DNA of 44,607 bases from Verrucomicrobiota bacterium. Its GTDB lineage: Bacteria; Verrucomicrobiota; Verrucomicrobiia; Opitutales; Opitutaceae. The DNA is taken from contig JAUWBD010000012.1 in assembly GCA_030605125.1 (NCBI GenBank), positions 1-44,607 of the forward strand, read 5' to 3'. The position numbers were made by a program, and so were the translations under genes. Of the stretch, positions 37,704 through 44,607 are shown in pieces. Below the pieces are notes generated by a model. It saw only the letters and a list, made by a program, of their open reading frames with translations, made no database searches and had not been told where the DNA came from. Numbering within the stretch: position 1 is the stretch's first letter; each line of letters opens with the position of its first letter.

Positions 37704-38494
37704 GCGGCACCTCCCCGATTTTGAGCTGCGATCACTTGAGCGGCCAACGTGGAGATGCTTCCCGCCGGCAAGTAGAGCGCGACGAGCTCGATCAAGGTTG
37801 CCGCCGGACAATCCACGGCAAGCGCACCGACCCGCGCACGCAGATCGTCCTCATGGGGTGGCACGTCGCGGACCATGAGAGCGAAGAGGCGCACGTCGCA
37901 GATATCCTTCAGGTAGGCCCCCACCGCCGCTTGGTAGCGGCTCCGCCAGGTGGCGGCGGGCGCACGGTGGCCCAAGTAGCGCACGAGGTCATCGCGCACT
38001 TCGCGACGATCGCGCAGGTCCTCCATCTGTTGCTTGAGGCCGTGGCGACCGTAAGACACACTGGGAGGATTCGCGGCGTGAGACGATGTTTTCACCTCGC
38101 CGAAGGCAAAGCGTTCTTGGCCATCGCTGGATTGAAAGCCGACGAGGTCGGCACCGGGCAGGCTCGAGCCGCGCTTGCGCTCGTCGCGCCCGTCGGGCCA
38201 AGGGAAAAAGCAGTCTCGGTTCGCCGTAAGGTAACGTTCCGCCAAGGCCTCGCCGACCTGCCAATCCTCCGGTTCACCTGTGTCGGTGAGCAAGGTCTCC
38301 AAGTTGTCTTTCGCAAACTGTGTGTCCGGGAGGCCATCGAGCAAGTTGCGCAGTTCTCGAGTGCCTGCGTGATCCAAGACCAGCGCAGCAGTGGGGCCGG
38401 CCAGTTCCTCGGCGAGCGCCTGCATATCCACGCCCAATCCCGTGCCCGTGACCGGGATTGTGCCTAGCTGGTAATGCGTGACGCTTGGACGCAT
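37700..38494 (-). CDS. PD-(D/E)xK-type nuclease partner (HamA-like)
   Basis: A 264-residue protein with a compact nuclease core. WQVGEALAERYL (78-89) supplies the helix with E82, then PGADLVGF (113-120, D116), then FAFGEVKTSS (129-138, E133-x-K135). This GE...D...ExK order matches the PD-(D/E)xK fold and the DUF1837/HamA layout, in which the helicase regulates a DNA-cleaving partner. No signal peptide. It is first in the two-gene unit and overlaps the helicase by GTGA. Assignment to Hachiman proper, rather than a sister nuclease-helicase family, rests on gene order and motif spacing only. Confidence 0.7.
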   Translation of the reverse strand: MRPSVTHYQLGTIPVTGTGLGVDMQALAEELAGPTAALVLDHAGTRELRNLLDGLPDTQFAKDNLETLLTDTGEPEDWQVGEALAERYLTANRDCFFPWPDGRDERKRGSSLPGADLVGFQSSDGQERFAFGEVKTSSHAANPPSVSYGRHGLKQQMEDLRDRREVRDDLVRYLGHRAPAATWRSRYQAAVGAYLKDICDVRLFALMVRDVPPHEDDLRARVGALAVDCPAATLIELVALYLPAGSISTLAAQVIAAQNRGGAA

Positions 38495-38612
38495 AACGGG
38501 GGTATGCTAGGGGCTAAAAGTCTGGTCGAGGATAGATAGACGGAAGATGTTGGTGACGGTCGCCGGCGTTCTGGAGCAAATCTTGGTATGGGAAGACGAA
38601 GAATACCGGAAC

Positions 38613-40046
38613 TCAGCGGCGGCCGTCGCGTCGCTGCCAGTGGGCGCCGGGACGGCCTTTTTGGATAAACGGATTCGGGGCGCGGTCCTTGTCGCGTTGC
38701 TGGCCGCCGCTGCCTTTGCCGCCCGTCGTGCCGGGGAGCGGGGCGCGGGGGCTCAGATCGTCGCCACGACGGTGGTCGGCGCGCTGCGGCTGGCCCGAGG
38801 TCGGACGGCCGTCGGGACGGTGACCGTGGTGGCGGGGTTGCGCGCGCGGATCGAAGCGGCCACCGCCCTGCCGCGGGGGACGCGGACCTTGGCCCTGCCC
38901 CGGCGCAGGCACCGGGGCCTTCGCCTTGTAGTCAAAACCCTCCATCGTGAGCTGCGGAATCGTCGCCTTGATGAACTTTTCGATCGCGCGCAGTTCGCCC
39001 GTCTGGTCGGGCGTCACGAGCGTGAAGGCATCACCCTCGGCGGCGGCACGACCCGTGCGGCCGATGCGGTGCACGTAGTCGTCGGGCGTGGCCGGGATGT
39101 CGTAGTTGATGACGTGCGTCACGCCCGCCACGTCGAGGCCGCGCGCGGCGATATCGGTCGCGACCATGACCTCGAGCGTGCCGTTCTTGAAACCTTCGAG
39201 CGCGGCCTTGCGCTGGCCCTGGCTGCGATCGCCGTGGAGGAGCGCGACGGTGTGGCCCTCGGCCTTGAGCTTGCGGGCGATCTTGTCGGCACCGTGCTTG
39301 GTGCGGCTGAAGACGATCACGCTCTTGTAGTCGGTCTTCTTGAGCAACTCGAGCAGGAGGGGGAACTTCAGGTGGTGCGCGACCGGGTAGATGGCGTGGG
39401 TGACGGATTCGTTGACCGAGCGCGTGCGGCCGATGGTGACGTGGGCCGGGTCCTTGAGGGCGAAGCGGGCGATCTCCTGGATCTCGGGCGGAATGGTGGC
39501 GGAGAAGAAGAGCGTCTGGCGCTGCTTGGGGCAGAGGGAGACGATTTTTTTGACGTCCTTGATGAAGCCCATGTCGAGCATGCGGTCCACCTCGTCGAGG
39601 ACGAGGACCTGGAGGTGGTCGAGGCGGAGGACGCGTTCGTTGAGAAAATCGAGCAGGCGGCCGACGGTGGCGGTGACGATGTCGGCGCCGGCGAGGAGGT
39701 CGGCGCGTTGTTTGCCGTAGCCGACGCCGCCGTGGAGGAGGGCGCGCTTGAGGTCGGTGAACTTGCCGAAATCGGCGAAGTTTTCGTCCACCTGGGCGGC
39801 GAGTTCGCGGGTGGGCTCGAGGATGAGGACGCGCGGGCCGGGCTTTTTGTGCGGGCCGAGGCGGTTGAGGATGGGAAGGGCGAAGGCGGCGGTCTTGCCG
39901 GTGCCGGTCTGGGCGGAGGCCACGAGGTCGCGGCCGGTGAGCACGATGGGGATCGCCTGTTCCTGGATGGGCGAGGGCGTGGTGTAGCCTTTGGCGGTGA
40001 CGGCGCGCAGGATGCTGGAGTGGAGACCGAGGGAGTCGAACGACAT
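38613..40046 (-). CDS. DEAD-box RNA helicase, RhlE-like
   Basis: A 477-residue ATP-dependent RNA helicase. Q-motif GYTTPSPIQEQAIP (20-33), motif I AQTGTGKT (45-52), Ia PTRELAAQ, motif II DEVD (151-154) in place of DEAD, motif III SAT (182-184), motif V ATDIAARGLDV and motif VI HRIGRTGR. The C-terminal 110 residues are basic and Gly/Pro/Arg-rich, as in RhlE tails that bind RNA. Presumed roles are ribosome assembly or mRNA turnover. The DEVD variant keeps both acidic residues needed for ATP hydrolysis. Confidence 0.93.
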   Translation of the reverse strand: MSFDSLGLHSSILRAVTAKGYTTPSPIQEQAIPIVLTGRDLVASAQTGTGKTAAFALPILNRLGPHKKPGPRVLILEPTRELAAQVDENFADFGKFTDLKRALLHGGVGYGKQRADLLAGADIVTATVGRLLDFLNERVLRLDHLQVLVLDEVDRMLDMGFIKDVKKIVSLCPKQRQTLFFSATIPPEIQEIARFALKDPAHVTIGRTRSVNESVTHAIYPVAHHLKFPLLLELLKKTDYKSVIVFSRTKHGADKIARKLKAEGHTVALLHGDRSQGQRKAALEGFKNGTLEVMVATDIAARGLDVAGVTHVINYDIPATPDDYVHRIGRTGRAAAEGDAFTLVTPDQTGELRAIEKFIKATIPQLTMEGFDYKAKAPVPAPGQGQGPRPPRQGGGRFDPRAQPRHHGHRPDGRPTSGQPQRADHRRGDDLSPRAPLPGTTGGKGSGGQQRDKDRAPNPFIQKGRPGAHWQRRDGRR

Positions 40047-40120
40047 GGCTGGGATAAGCGTGGCGGCGACGGGAGGAGGCGAGGGAAAAGCCGCGCCGCC
40101 GTGCGGGGCGCCCCCGCGGG

Positions 40121-40840
40121 CTAGCGGAGCGGGCGCGTGGTTTGCGCGGCGGTCCGGCGCGGGCGGGTGACGAAGAAGAGCACGATGCCGGCGAGCGAGG
40201 CGAGAAAGGCGAGGCTGGTGAAGGCGACGAGGAGGGCGTCGCGCACGGGCTTGTGGGGGATGAAGTTGTATTTGTGGAGGGCGCCGAAGAGGTTGGCCTC
40301 GAGTTGACGGCGGTCGTCGGTGTGGCGGGCGACGCCGCCGGTCACGGTGCTCACGTAGAGGCGCGTGCCGCGGCCGTCGGCGACCTCGATCCGGTGCACG
40401 GGCAGGAGCCGGAAGATCGCGGCGTATTCACGGTCGAAGGCGTCGAGGCGGCGCGCGTGGGTGAAGGCCTCCGGCGGCAGCCCGGCGGCGGCGAGGTGGC
40501 GGCGGGCGATGTCGAGGGCGAGGCGGCTTTCGAGCCGCGGCTCCTCGCGGCCGTCGGCCGCGCTGAAGTAGCGGACGCCGTCCGTAGTGGAAACCTGATA
40601 CCACGGTTCGTCGTCGAGCAGGCGCATCTGGACGGAGCGGATGCGCAGGTCGGCGGGGAGCGAGGCGAGGGGAAACGTCGCGACGGCGGGCGCGAAACCG
40701 GGCGGCGGCTCGGGGCGGGGCGGCGGGGACTGCGTCCAGGTCATGGCGACGTGGAGGATGCCGCTGCCGGTGGCGACAAGCAGCGGGAGGGCGCAGGCGA
40801 GGCCGATCCAGCGGTGGAGGCGGCGGAGGGAAGGACTCAT
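40121..40840 (-). CDS. PepSY-domain membrane protein
   Basis: A 239-residue protein with an N-terminal transmembrane helix (LHRWIGLACALPLLVATGSGILHV, with the family-typical RxxHRWxG start), a periplasmic region carrying PepSY-like strands (WYQVSTTDGVRYFSAADGR and HRIEVADGRGTRLYVSTVTGGV), and a C-terminal helix ending FFVTRPRR. PepSY-TM proteins often accompany TonB-dependent siderophore or metal receptors and may take part in reduction or transfer of the ligand. The TonB receptor gene lies 72 nt upstream on the same strand, consistent with one operon. Confidence 0.85.
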   Translation of the reverse strand: MSPSLRRLHRWIGLACALPLLVATGSGILHVAMTWTQSPPPRPEPPPGFAPAVATFPLASLPADLRIRSVQMRLLDDEPWYQVSTTDGVRYFSAADGREEPRLESRLALDIARRHLAAAGLPPEAFTHARRLDAFDREYAAIFRLLPVHRIEVADGRGTRLYVSTVTGGVARHTDDRRQLEANLFGALHKYNFIPHKPVRDALLVAFTSLAFLASLAGIVLFFVTRPRRTAAQTTRPLR

Positions 40841-40912
40841 GTGGAAATGACCAAGGACCGATGGCGGACGGCGGAGGTCGAGCGAGAGGAGGCGGGCGTG
40901 GCGTCGGGCGGA

Positions 40913-43027
40913 TCAGAACTTGTATTCACCACCGACATACAGGGCGCGGCCGTCGCCGGGGAGGAACTGGGCGGAGTCGGCGCCGGCGGCGTTGAGGATG
41001 ACGCCGTGGGTGGCGGCGTGGGTCTTGTCGGCGAGGTTGCGCGCCTCGACGAAGAAGGAGAGCCCGCGGGGGAGGCGGCGGCCGGCCTTGAGGCCGACGA
41101 GCGCGTAGGGATCGGCGTGGAGGGTGTTGGCGTGGTCGATGTAGCTCTTTTGCGGCACCCACTCGAAGGTGGGGCCGGCATACCAGCCGGAGGCGTGCTC
41201 GAGGAGCAGCTCGCCGCGCAGCAGGTGCGGGGGCAGGCCGGCGATGCGGTTGTCCGCGGAGCCGGGCACGCCGGGCACGGGGCCGTCGAAACGAAAGTCG
41301 CCGTAGGTCCAGGCGAGGCGGGCGACGAGGCGCTGCGCGGGGGAGGTGTCGGGCTCGGTTTTCCAAGGCGTGCCGAGGAGGTCGGCCTCAAGGCCGAGCT
41401 CGACGCCCTGGTGGATGGTGCGGTCGGCGTTGAGCGTGCCGGTGACGGGGCCGGGTAGCTGGATGGCAAGCAGCTCGTCGTCGATGCGGGCGTGGTAGAG
41501 CGAGAGATCCCAGCGCAGGGGGCCGCGGGCGCCGCGGGTGCCGACCTCGTAGGTGAGCGCTTCCTGGGCGCGGTTGGCGATCACGGTGGCGCCGGTGGTG
41601 CCGCCCTCGCTGAAGGAGGGCGGCTCGTAGCTGCCGCTGACGTTGGCGTAGAATTGCAGGTCCCGCGCGGCGTTGTCCCAGCGGGCGCCGATCTTCGGCG
41701 CGAGGTGATCGAAGCTCCGGTCGTAGGTGCTGCCGGCGGGGTTGGCGACGGGCGTGCCGGCGGCGTTGGCGGTGAGGAGGCGGGTGTTGCGGCGGGTGTT
41801 TTCGGAGGCCGAGAGGCCGAGGATGCCGGTGAAGCCGGCCCCGAGGGCGAGCTGGCTCTCGGCGTAGGCCTCGAGGTTGGAGGCGACCTGCTCGTCGCGC
41901 TGGCGGAGCGCGCCACGGGCGCCGGCGTTGTTGTTGAACTGGGCGGCGGAGGTTTCGCCGCGGTGGTAGAGCAGGCCGGCGCGGAAGAGGTGGTCGCGCT
42001 CGAGCAGCTCTCCGGATCGGGTGAACGTCAGCCCGAGCAGGGCGTCGTTGGAGAGCTGGTCGATGACTTGGAAGATCGGGTGGTCGAGGTCCTTGTAGGT
42101 CCAGGCGGCGAGGAGGGAGACGGAGCTGTCGGCGCCGAGGGTGGCGGTGGTCTTGGAGGCGACGCGGAGAAGCTCGAAGTCGCGCTTTTCGTTGCCGGTG
42201 ATGTTGGCGGGGTTGGCCTGGCGCGGGTCGGCCGCGAGCTGGGCCTTGGTGAGGTTGCCCGGGAGTTCGGAGTCGGTCTTCACGGCGGTGAGGAAGAGGC
42301 GCGTTTCGACGCGGTCGGTGAAGCGGTGGCCGGCGTTGGCGAAGAGGCGCTGGGTGTCTTGCGCGGCGTGTTCGCGAAACCCTTCCTGCCGCGCCTGGGT
42401 GAAGCTCGCGTAGGCGTCGTTGGCGCCGGAGGCGAGGCCGCCGCCGAGCGTGGCGCGGAGGTAGTCGAAGGAGCCGAGTTCGAGGCGGGCGGAGGCGCCG
42501 GGATCGGAGCGGCCGGTGCGTGAGACGTAGTCGATGGCGCCGCCGAGGGTGGAGCCGCCGTGCGCGAGGGCGTTGGACCCGCGGTGCACGGTGACGTAGG
42601 CGGCCGCGGCGGGCTCGAGCGACTGCATGTCGAAGCCGCCGTCGGCGAGGTTGAGCGGCACGCCGTCCTGGAGCACGCGGATGCCGCGGCCGTGGAACGT
42701 GCGCTGGAGACCGGAGCCGCGGATGGAGAGGCGCGCCTCTTCGGCGCCGAAACGGGGCTGGGCGAACACGCCGGGCGCGAGGAAGAAGGTGTCGGCGAGG
42801 GTGGAGGCGCGGCCGCGCAGGTAGGCGCCGGGGTCGATCACGCCGACGCCACCGGGCACGCGGGCTAGGTCGGCGCGCGCGGCGTCGAGATCGGGGACGG
42901 TGAGCGAGGGGGCGGGCGGTGCGGAGGCCGAGACTTCCAGGAGGTCGAGTTCGACGACGGGTTGGCCGAGGAGCGGCGCGGAAAGAAGGAGGACGGTGGG
43001 AAGCGGGGAAAGGCTGCGGGTGTGCAT
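40913..43027 (-). CDS. TonB-dependent outer-membrane receptor, siderophore/metal type
   Basis: A 704-residue receptor. A short signal peptide (about residues 1-20) is followed by a TonB-box-like VELDLLEVSA. The plug domain reads SIRGSGLQRTFHGRGIRVLQDGVPLNLADGGFDMQ and VTVHRGSNALAHGGSTLGGAIDYVS, the pattern of FecA-like siderophore receptors. A beta-barrel follows to a C-terminal aromatic residue (GGEYKF, ending in Phe), required for outer-membrane insertion. The start at 43027 fits the signal peptide. The linked PepSY protein and a small CxxC protein suggest iron or copper uptake. Nothing ties it to cobalamin: no B12 box was seen in its leader. Confidence 0.9.
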   Translation of the reverse strand: MHTRSLSPLPTVLLLSAPLLGQPVVELDLLEVSASAPPAPSLTVPDLDAARADLARVPGGVGVIDPGAYLRGRASTLADTFFLAPGVFAQPRFGAEEARLSIRGSGLQRTFHGRGIRVLQDGVPLNLADGGFDMQSLEPAAAAYVTVHRGSNALAHGGSTLGGAIDYVSRTGRSDPGASARLELGSFDYLRATLGGGLASGANDAYASFTQARQEGFREHAAQDTQRLFANAGHRFTDRVETRLFLTAVKTDSELPGNLTKAQLAADPRQANPANITGNEKRDFELLRVASKTTATLGADSSVSLLAAWTYKDLDHPIFQVIDQLSNDALLGLTFTRSGELLERDHLFRAGLLYHRGETSAAQFNNNAGARGALRQRDEQVASNLEAYAESQLALGAGFTGILGLSASENTRRNTRLLTANAAGTPVANPAGSTYDRSFDHLAPKIGARWDNAARDLQFYANVSGSYEPPSFSEGGTTGATVIANRAQEALTYEVGTRGARGPLRWDLSLYHARIDDELLAIQLPGPVTGTLNADRTIHQGVELGLEADLLGTPWKTEPDTSPAQRLVARLAWTYGDFRFDGPVPGVPGSADNRIAGLPPHLLRGELLLEHASGWYAGPTFEWVPQKSYIDHANTLHADPYALVGLKAGRRLPRGLSFFVEARNLADKTHAATHGVILNAAGADSAQFLPGDGRALYVGGEYKF

Positions 43028-43188
43028 GGCACGGAATGGGGGCAGGATAGGTAGGGACCGGGGCGGCGTCCCCAAGGTGGACGACGCGGCGCGGGACCGG
43101 GTGAAACTCCGGAAAGCGCCACGGAGGCGCGGAGAAACGCGCCGCGCGGCGACGCGCCGGGTGGAGGATGCTTGGGTGTGGTGTCGCC

Positions 43189-43587
43189 TCAGGCCGCGCG
43201 CGGCGGCTCGGTGGGCGGGGCGGGACGCGCGCAGGCGTCGGCCACGAAACGCTCCGCCGGCCACTCGGGCGCGGGTGCGGAGGAGAAAACGAAAACGTGC
43301 TCCGGCGGGCGCGCGAGCGGGAGCTTGGCCTTGGCGCCGTTGTCCACCGGAACGTTGTCGGCGGCCTTGCCCTCGGCGTCGGCGCGGGTGTGGGCGGCGG
43401 CGACGAAGGCGCACACGCCGCAGAGATTGTCGGGCGTGAAGGTGAGGCGGACGGCCTGCGAGACCGGCATGGTGCGGCTGTAGTTCGCGATCATGCGGCC
43501 CCAGGCGAAGCCCTGCAGCAGGTCCCACTGCGCGCCGCTGGCCAGGAGCCAGGCGCAGAGGATGAAAACTGCGGGGAAGCGACGCAT
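43189..43587 (-). CDS. Small exported protein with CxxC motif next to TonB receptor
   Basis: A 132-residue protein with a signal peptide (FPAVFILCAWLLASGAQW), a conserved-looking WDLLQGFAWGRMIANYSRTMPVSQAV, and a CGVC motif at about residue 56. The C-terminus is Pro/Ala-rich. Proteins of this style precede TonB receptors in related genomes and may bind copper or another metal; the function is inferred from position. It reads in the same direction as the receptor, with 161 nt between them. ATG 43587 starts the signal peptide; the long upstream frame antisense to the next gene is a shadow. Confidence 0.65.
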   Translation of the reverse strand: MRRFPAVFILCAWLLASGAQWDLLQGFAWGRMIANYSRTMPVSQAVRLTFTPDNLCGVCAFVAAAHTRADAEGKAADNVPVDNGAKAKLPLARPPEHVFVFSSAPAPEWPAERFVADACARPAPPTEPPRAA

Positions 43588-43738
43588 CGGGAGGAGGCGC
43601 AGGTCAGGCGGAAGCGCCTGCGCTTGGCAAGGGCGGAGTCGGGCTCGTGCGTGGCGGTGAGATTGGGCTCGGCAAGCGCGGGGGCGCTGCGATTTGGTCG
43701 AGGGCGCCTCACACCAGAACCCACGCACCCCCGCACAT

Positions 43739-44607
43739 ATGGCCCTTTGGGAATATAAAGTGATCACCAGCGGCAAAGGCGGCTTCGCCTCCGCCACCAT
43801 GCTCGAGAGCTTCCTCAACCAGCTCGGCAAGGACGAATGGGAGATCATCGACTTTCGCGCCGATCCTAACAATCCGCTCATCTTCAACGGTCTCGCGCGT
43901 CGCCCCACGCAGCGCGAATGGACCCTCGAAGCCGCCGTCGCCGCCGCCGCCAAGGCCGAGGCCGACAAGCTTCGCGCCGAGCTGATGCAGAAGCAGCACG
44001 CGGGCGACGCCCACGCCTCGGCCGACGCGCCCGTGGGCGCGAGCGCGGCCGGCGAGAAGGCCGCCGGCCCGGAGAGCCTGCGCCAGCTGCGCGACACCGA
44101 TCGCGACCACGATCCCGAGGCGCTCGCCGAGGAGGCCGCGCAGACCGACGATTGGGCCAACCTCGACGACTTCGAGGACGACCTCCCGACCTTTTTCGAC
44201 GCGATCAAGCCCCACCTCCGCAAAAATCAAAACGCCCCGGGCCAGTCCGTCGCGCTCAACTACCTCGCCAAGCGCTGGGAGCAGCCGGAGACCGATCTGC
44301 ACGGTGCGCTCGTCGAGTGCGGCTTCGTGATCCCCGAGAACGAGACCGACGCGCCCGTTTACCTCGAATACGAGGGCGATCTCTACTGGGTGGAGAAGAA
44401 CAACCGCGGCCAGTTCTTCCTCAACACCCGCGAAAAACCGCGCCCGAAATTCCGCGTCGCCCAGGGCAAGCCGCTCGACCCGAGCGATCCCGCCTTTGTG
44501 GCGCTCGCCGAGGAACAGGCCGCGCTCGAGGCCGAGCGTGCCAGGCGCGCCGCCGAGCAGGCCGCCCGCGAGGCCGAGGCCGCCGCGCGCCGCGCCGAGC
44601 GCGAGGC
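43739..44607 (+). CDS. Conserved protein with DUF4177-like N-terminus and Glu/Ala-rich coiled coils, truncated
   Basis: Open from ATG 43739 to the right edge (289 codons), so the C-terminus is missing. Residues 1-40 resemble the short DUF4177 pattern (WEYKVITSG..., LNQLGKDEWEIIDFR). Next comes an Ala/Glu/Lys-rich helix, an acidic stretch (DDWANLDDFEDDLPTFFDAIKPHLRK), a central globular part (SVALNYLAKRWEQPETDLHGALVECGFV ... YWVEKNNRGQFFLN), and a second long Ala/Glu/Arg coiled coil at the edge. Cytosolic. Function unknown; probably a lineage-specific protein. Confidence 0.8.
   Translation, partial: MALWEYKVITSGKGGFASATMLESFLNQLGKDEWEIIDFRADPNNPLIFNGLARRPTQREWTLEAAVAAAAKAEADKLRAELMQKQHAGDAHASADAPVGASAAGEKAAGPESLRQLRDTDRDHDPEALAEEAAQTDDWANLDDFEDDLPTFFDAIKPHLRKNQNAPGQSVALNYLAKRWEQPETDLHGALVECGFVIPENETDAPVYLEYEGDLYWVEKNNRGQFFLNTREKPRPKFRVAQGKPLDPSDPAFVALAEEQAALEAERARRAAEQAAREAEAAARRAERE

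Noticed and set aside
38613-40046. Inactive RNA helicase because of DEVD in place of DEAD
   Set aside because: Both acidic residues of motif II are kept and all other motifs are intact.
40913-43027. TonB receptor as the B12 receptor BtuB
   Set aside because: No cobalamin riboswitch or B12 box in its leader, plug sequence of siderophore type, and PepSY neighbour. It is about 14 kb from the B12 operon.

Overview
The window is about 44.6 kb of uniformly GC-rich bacterial DNA. It most likely comes from a member of the Verrucomicrobiota, probably Opitutaceae or a relative. Pointers are a PEP-CTERM sorted protein, a giant exported propeller/Ig-repeat protein, a pseudopilin of the kind abundant in that phylum, surface proteins with the DxDGLPNLLEYALG motif, intergenic CGCGGAT-type and GCGAAG-type inverted repeats, and small lineage-type hypotheticals. 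This is judged from family resemblance only. No rRNA is present.

Layout. (1) 1-7.5 kb: the 3'-truncated giant exported protein, an ArsR/AHSA1 two-gene unit with a clear palindromic operator, a CGGAT-type inverted-repeat element, an L7/L12-tail membrane protein and an FAD monooxygenase. (2) 7.5-13.3 kb: a defence region with a DUF433/DUF5615 toxin-antitoxin pair, scrambled remnants of a second vsr gene, an EcoRII-type restriction-modification set (vsr, EcoRII-like nuclease, Dcm-like C5 methylase, small XRE regulator), a divergent HNH endonuclease, and a PD-(D/E)xK-like gene whose TTG start overlaps the stop of metH. (3) 13.3-18.3 kb: metH, with about 350 extra residues between the cobalamin cap and the B12-binding domain. 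The extra segment looks like a zeta-toxin-type P-loop kinase, and a second small gene is nested in another frame at its distal end. (4) 18.4-27.2 kb: an apparent cobalamin riboswitch leads a tightly overlapping operon: a DUF4465 PEP-CTERM protein, a second exported protein, a pseudopilin, btuF, btuC, btuD and cobO, followed closely by cobQ and a second cobO. (5) 27.2-34.4 kb: housekeeping and miscellaneous genes (DASS transporter, DUF3817 membrane protein, M32 carboxypeptidase, tRNA-Pro(UGG), CinA C-terminal domain, secreted cupin, cyclophilin with a strong terminator, cysteine desulfurase). (6) 34.4-38.5 kb: a less GC-rich two-gene helicase/nuclease module resembling Hachiman (HamB/HamA). (7) 38.6-44.6 kb: an RhlE-type DEAD-box helicase, a PepSY/TonB receptor/CxxC-protein cluster, and the 5' part of a conserved coiled-coil protein.

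How it fits together. B12 is the main theme: a riboswitch-controlled uptake and salvage operon diverges from the B12-dependent methionine synthase, which has its own candidate operator. Two defence loci flank this core. The most unusual object is the kinase-like segment and nested gene embedded in-frame in metH. The B12 operon that co-transcribes surface-sorted proteins and a pseudopilin with the ABC importer comes second. Most starts were chosen by overlap, family start or signal peptide. No homology search was possible.
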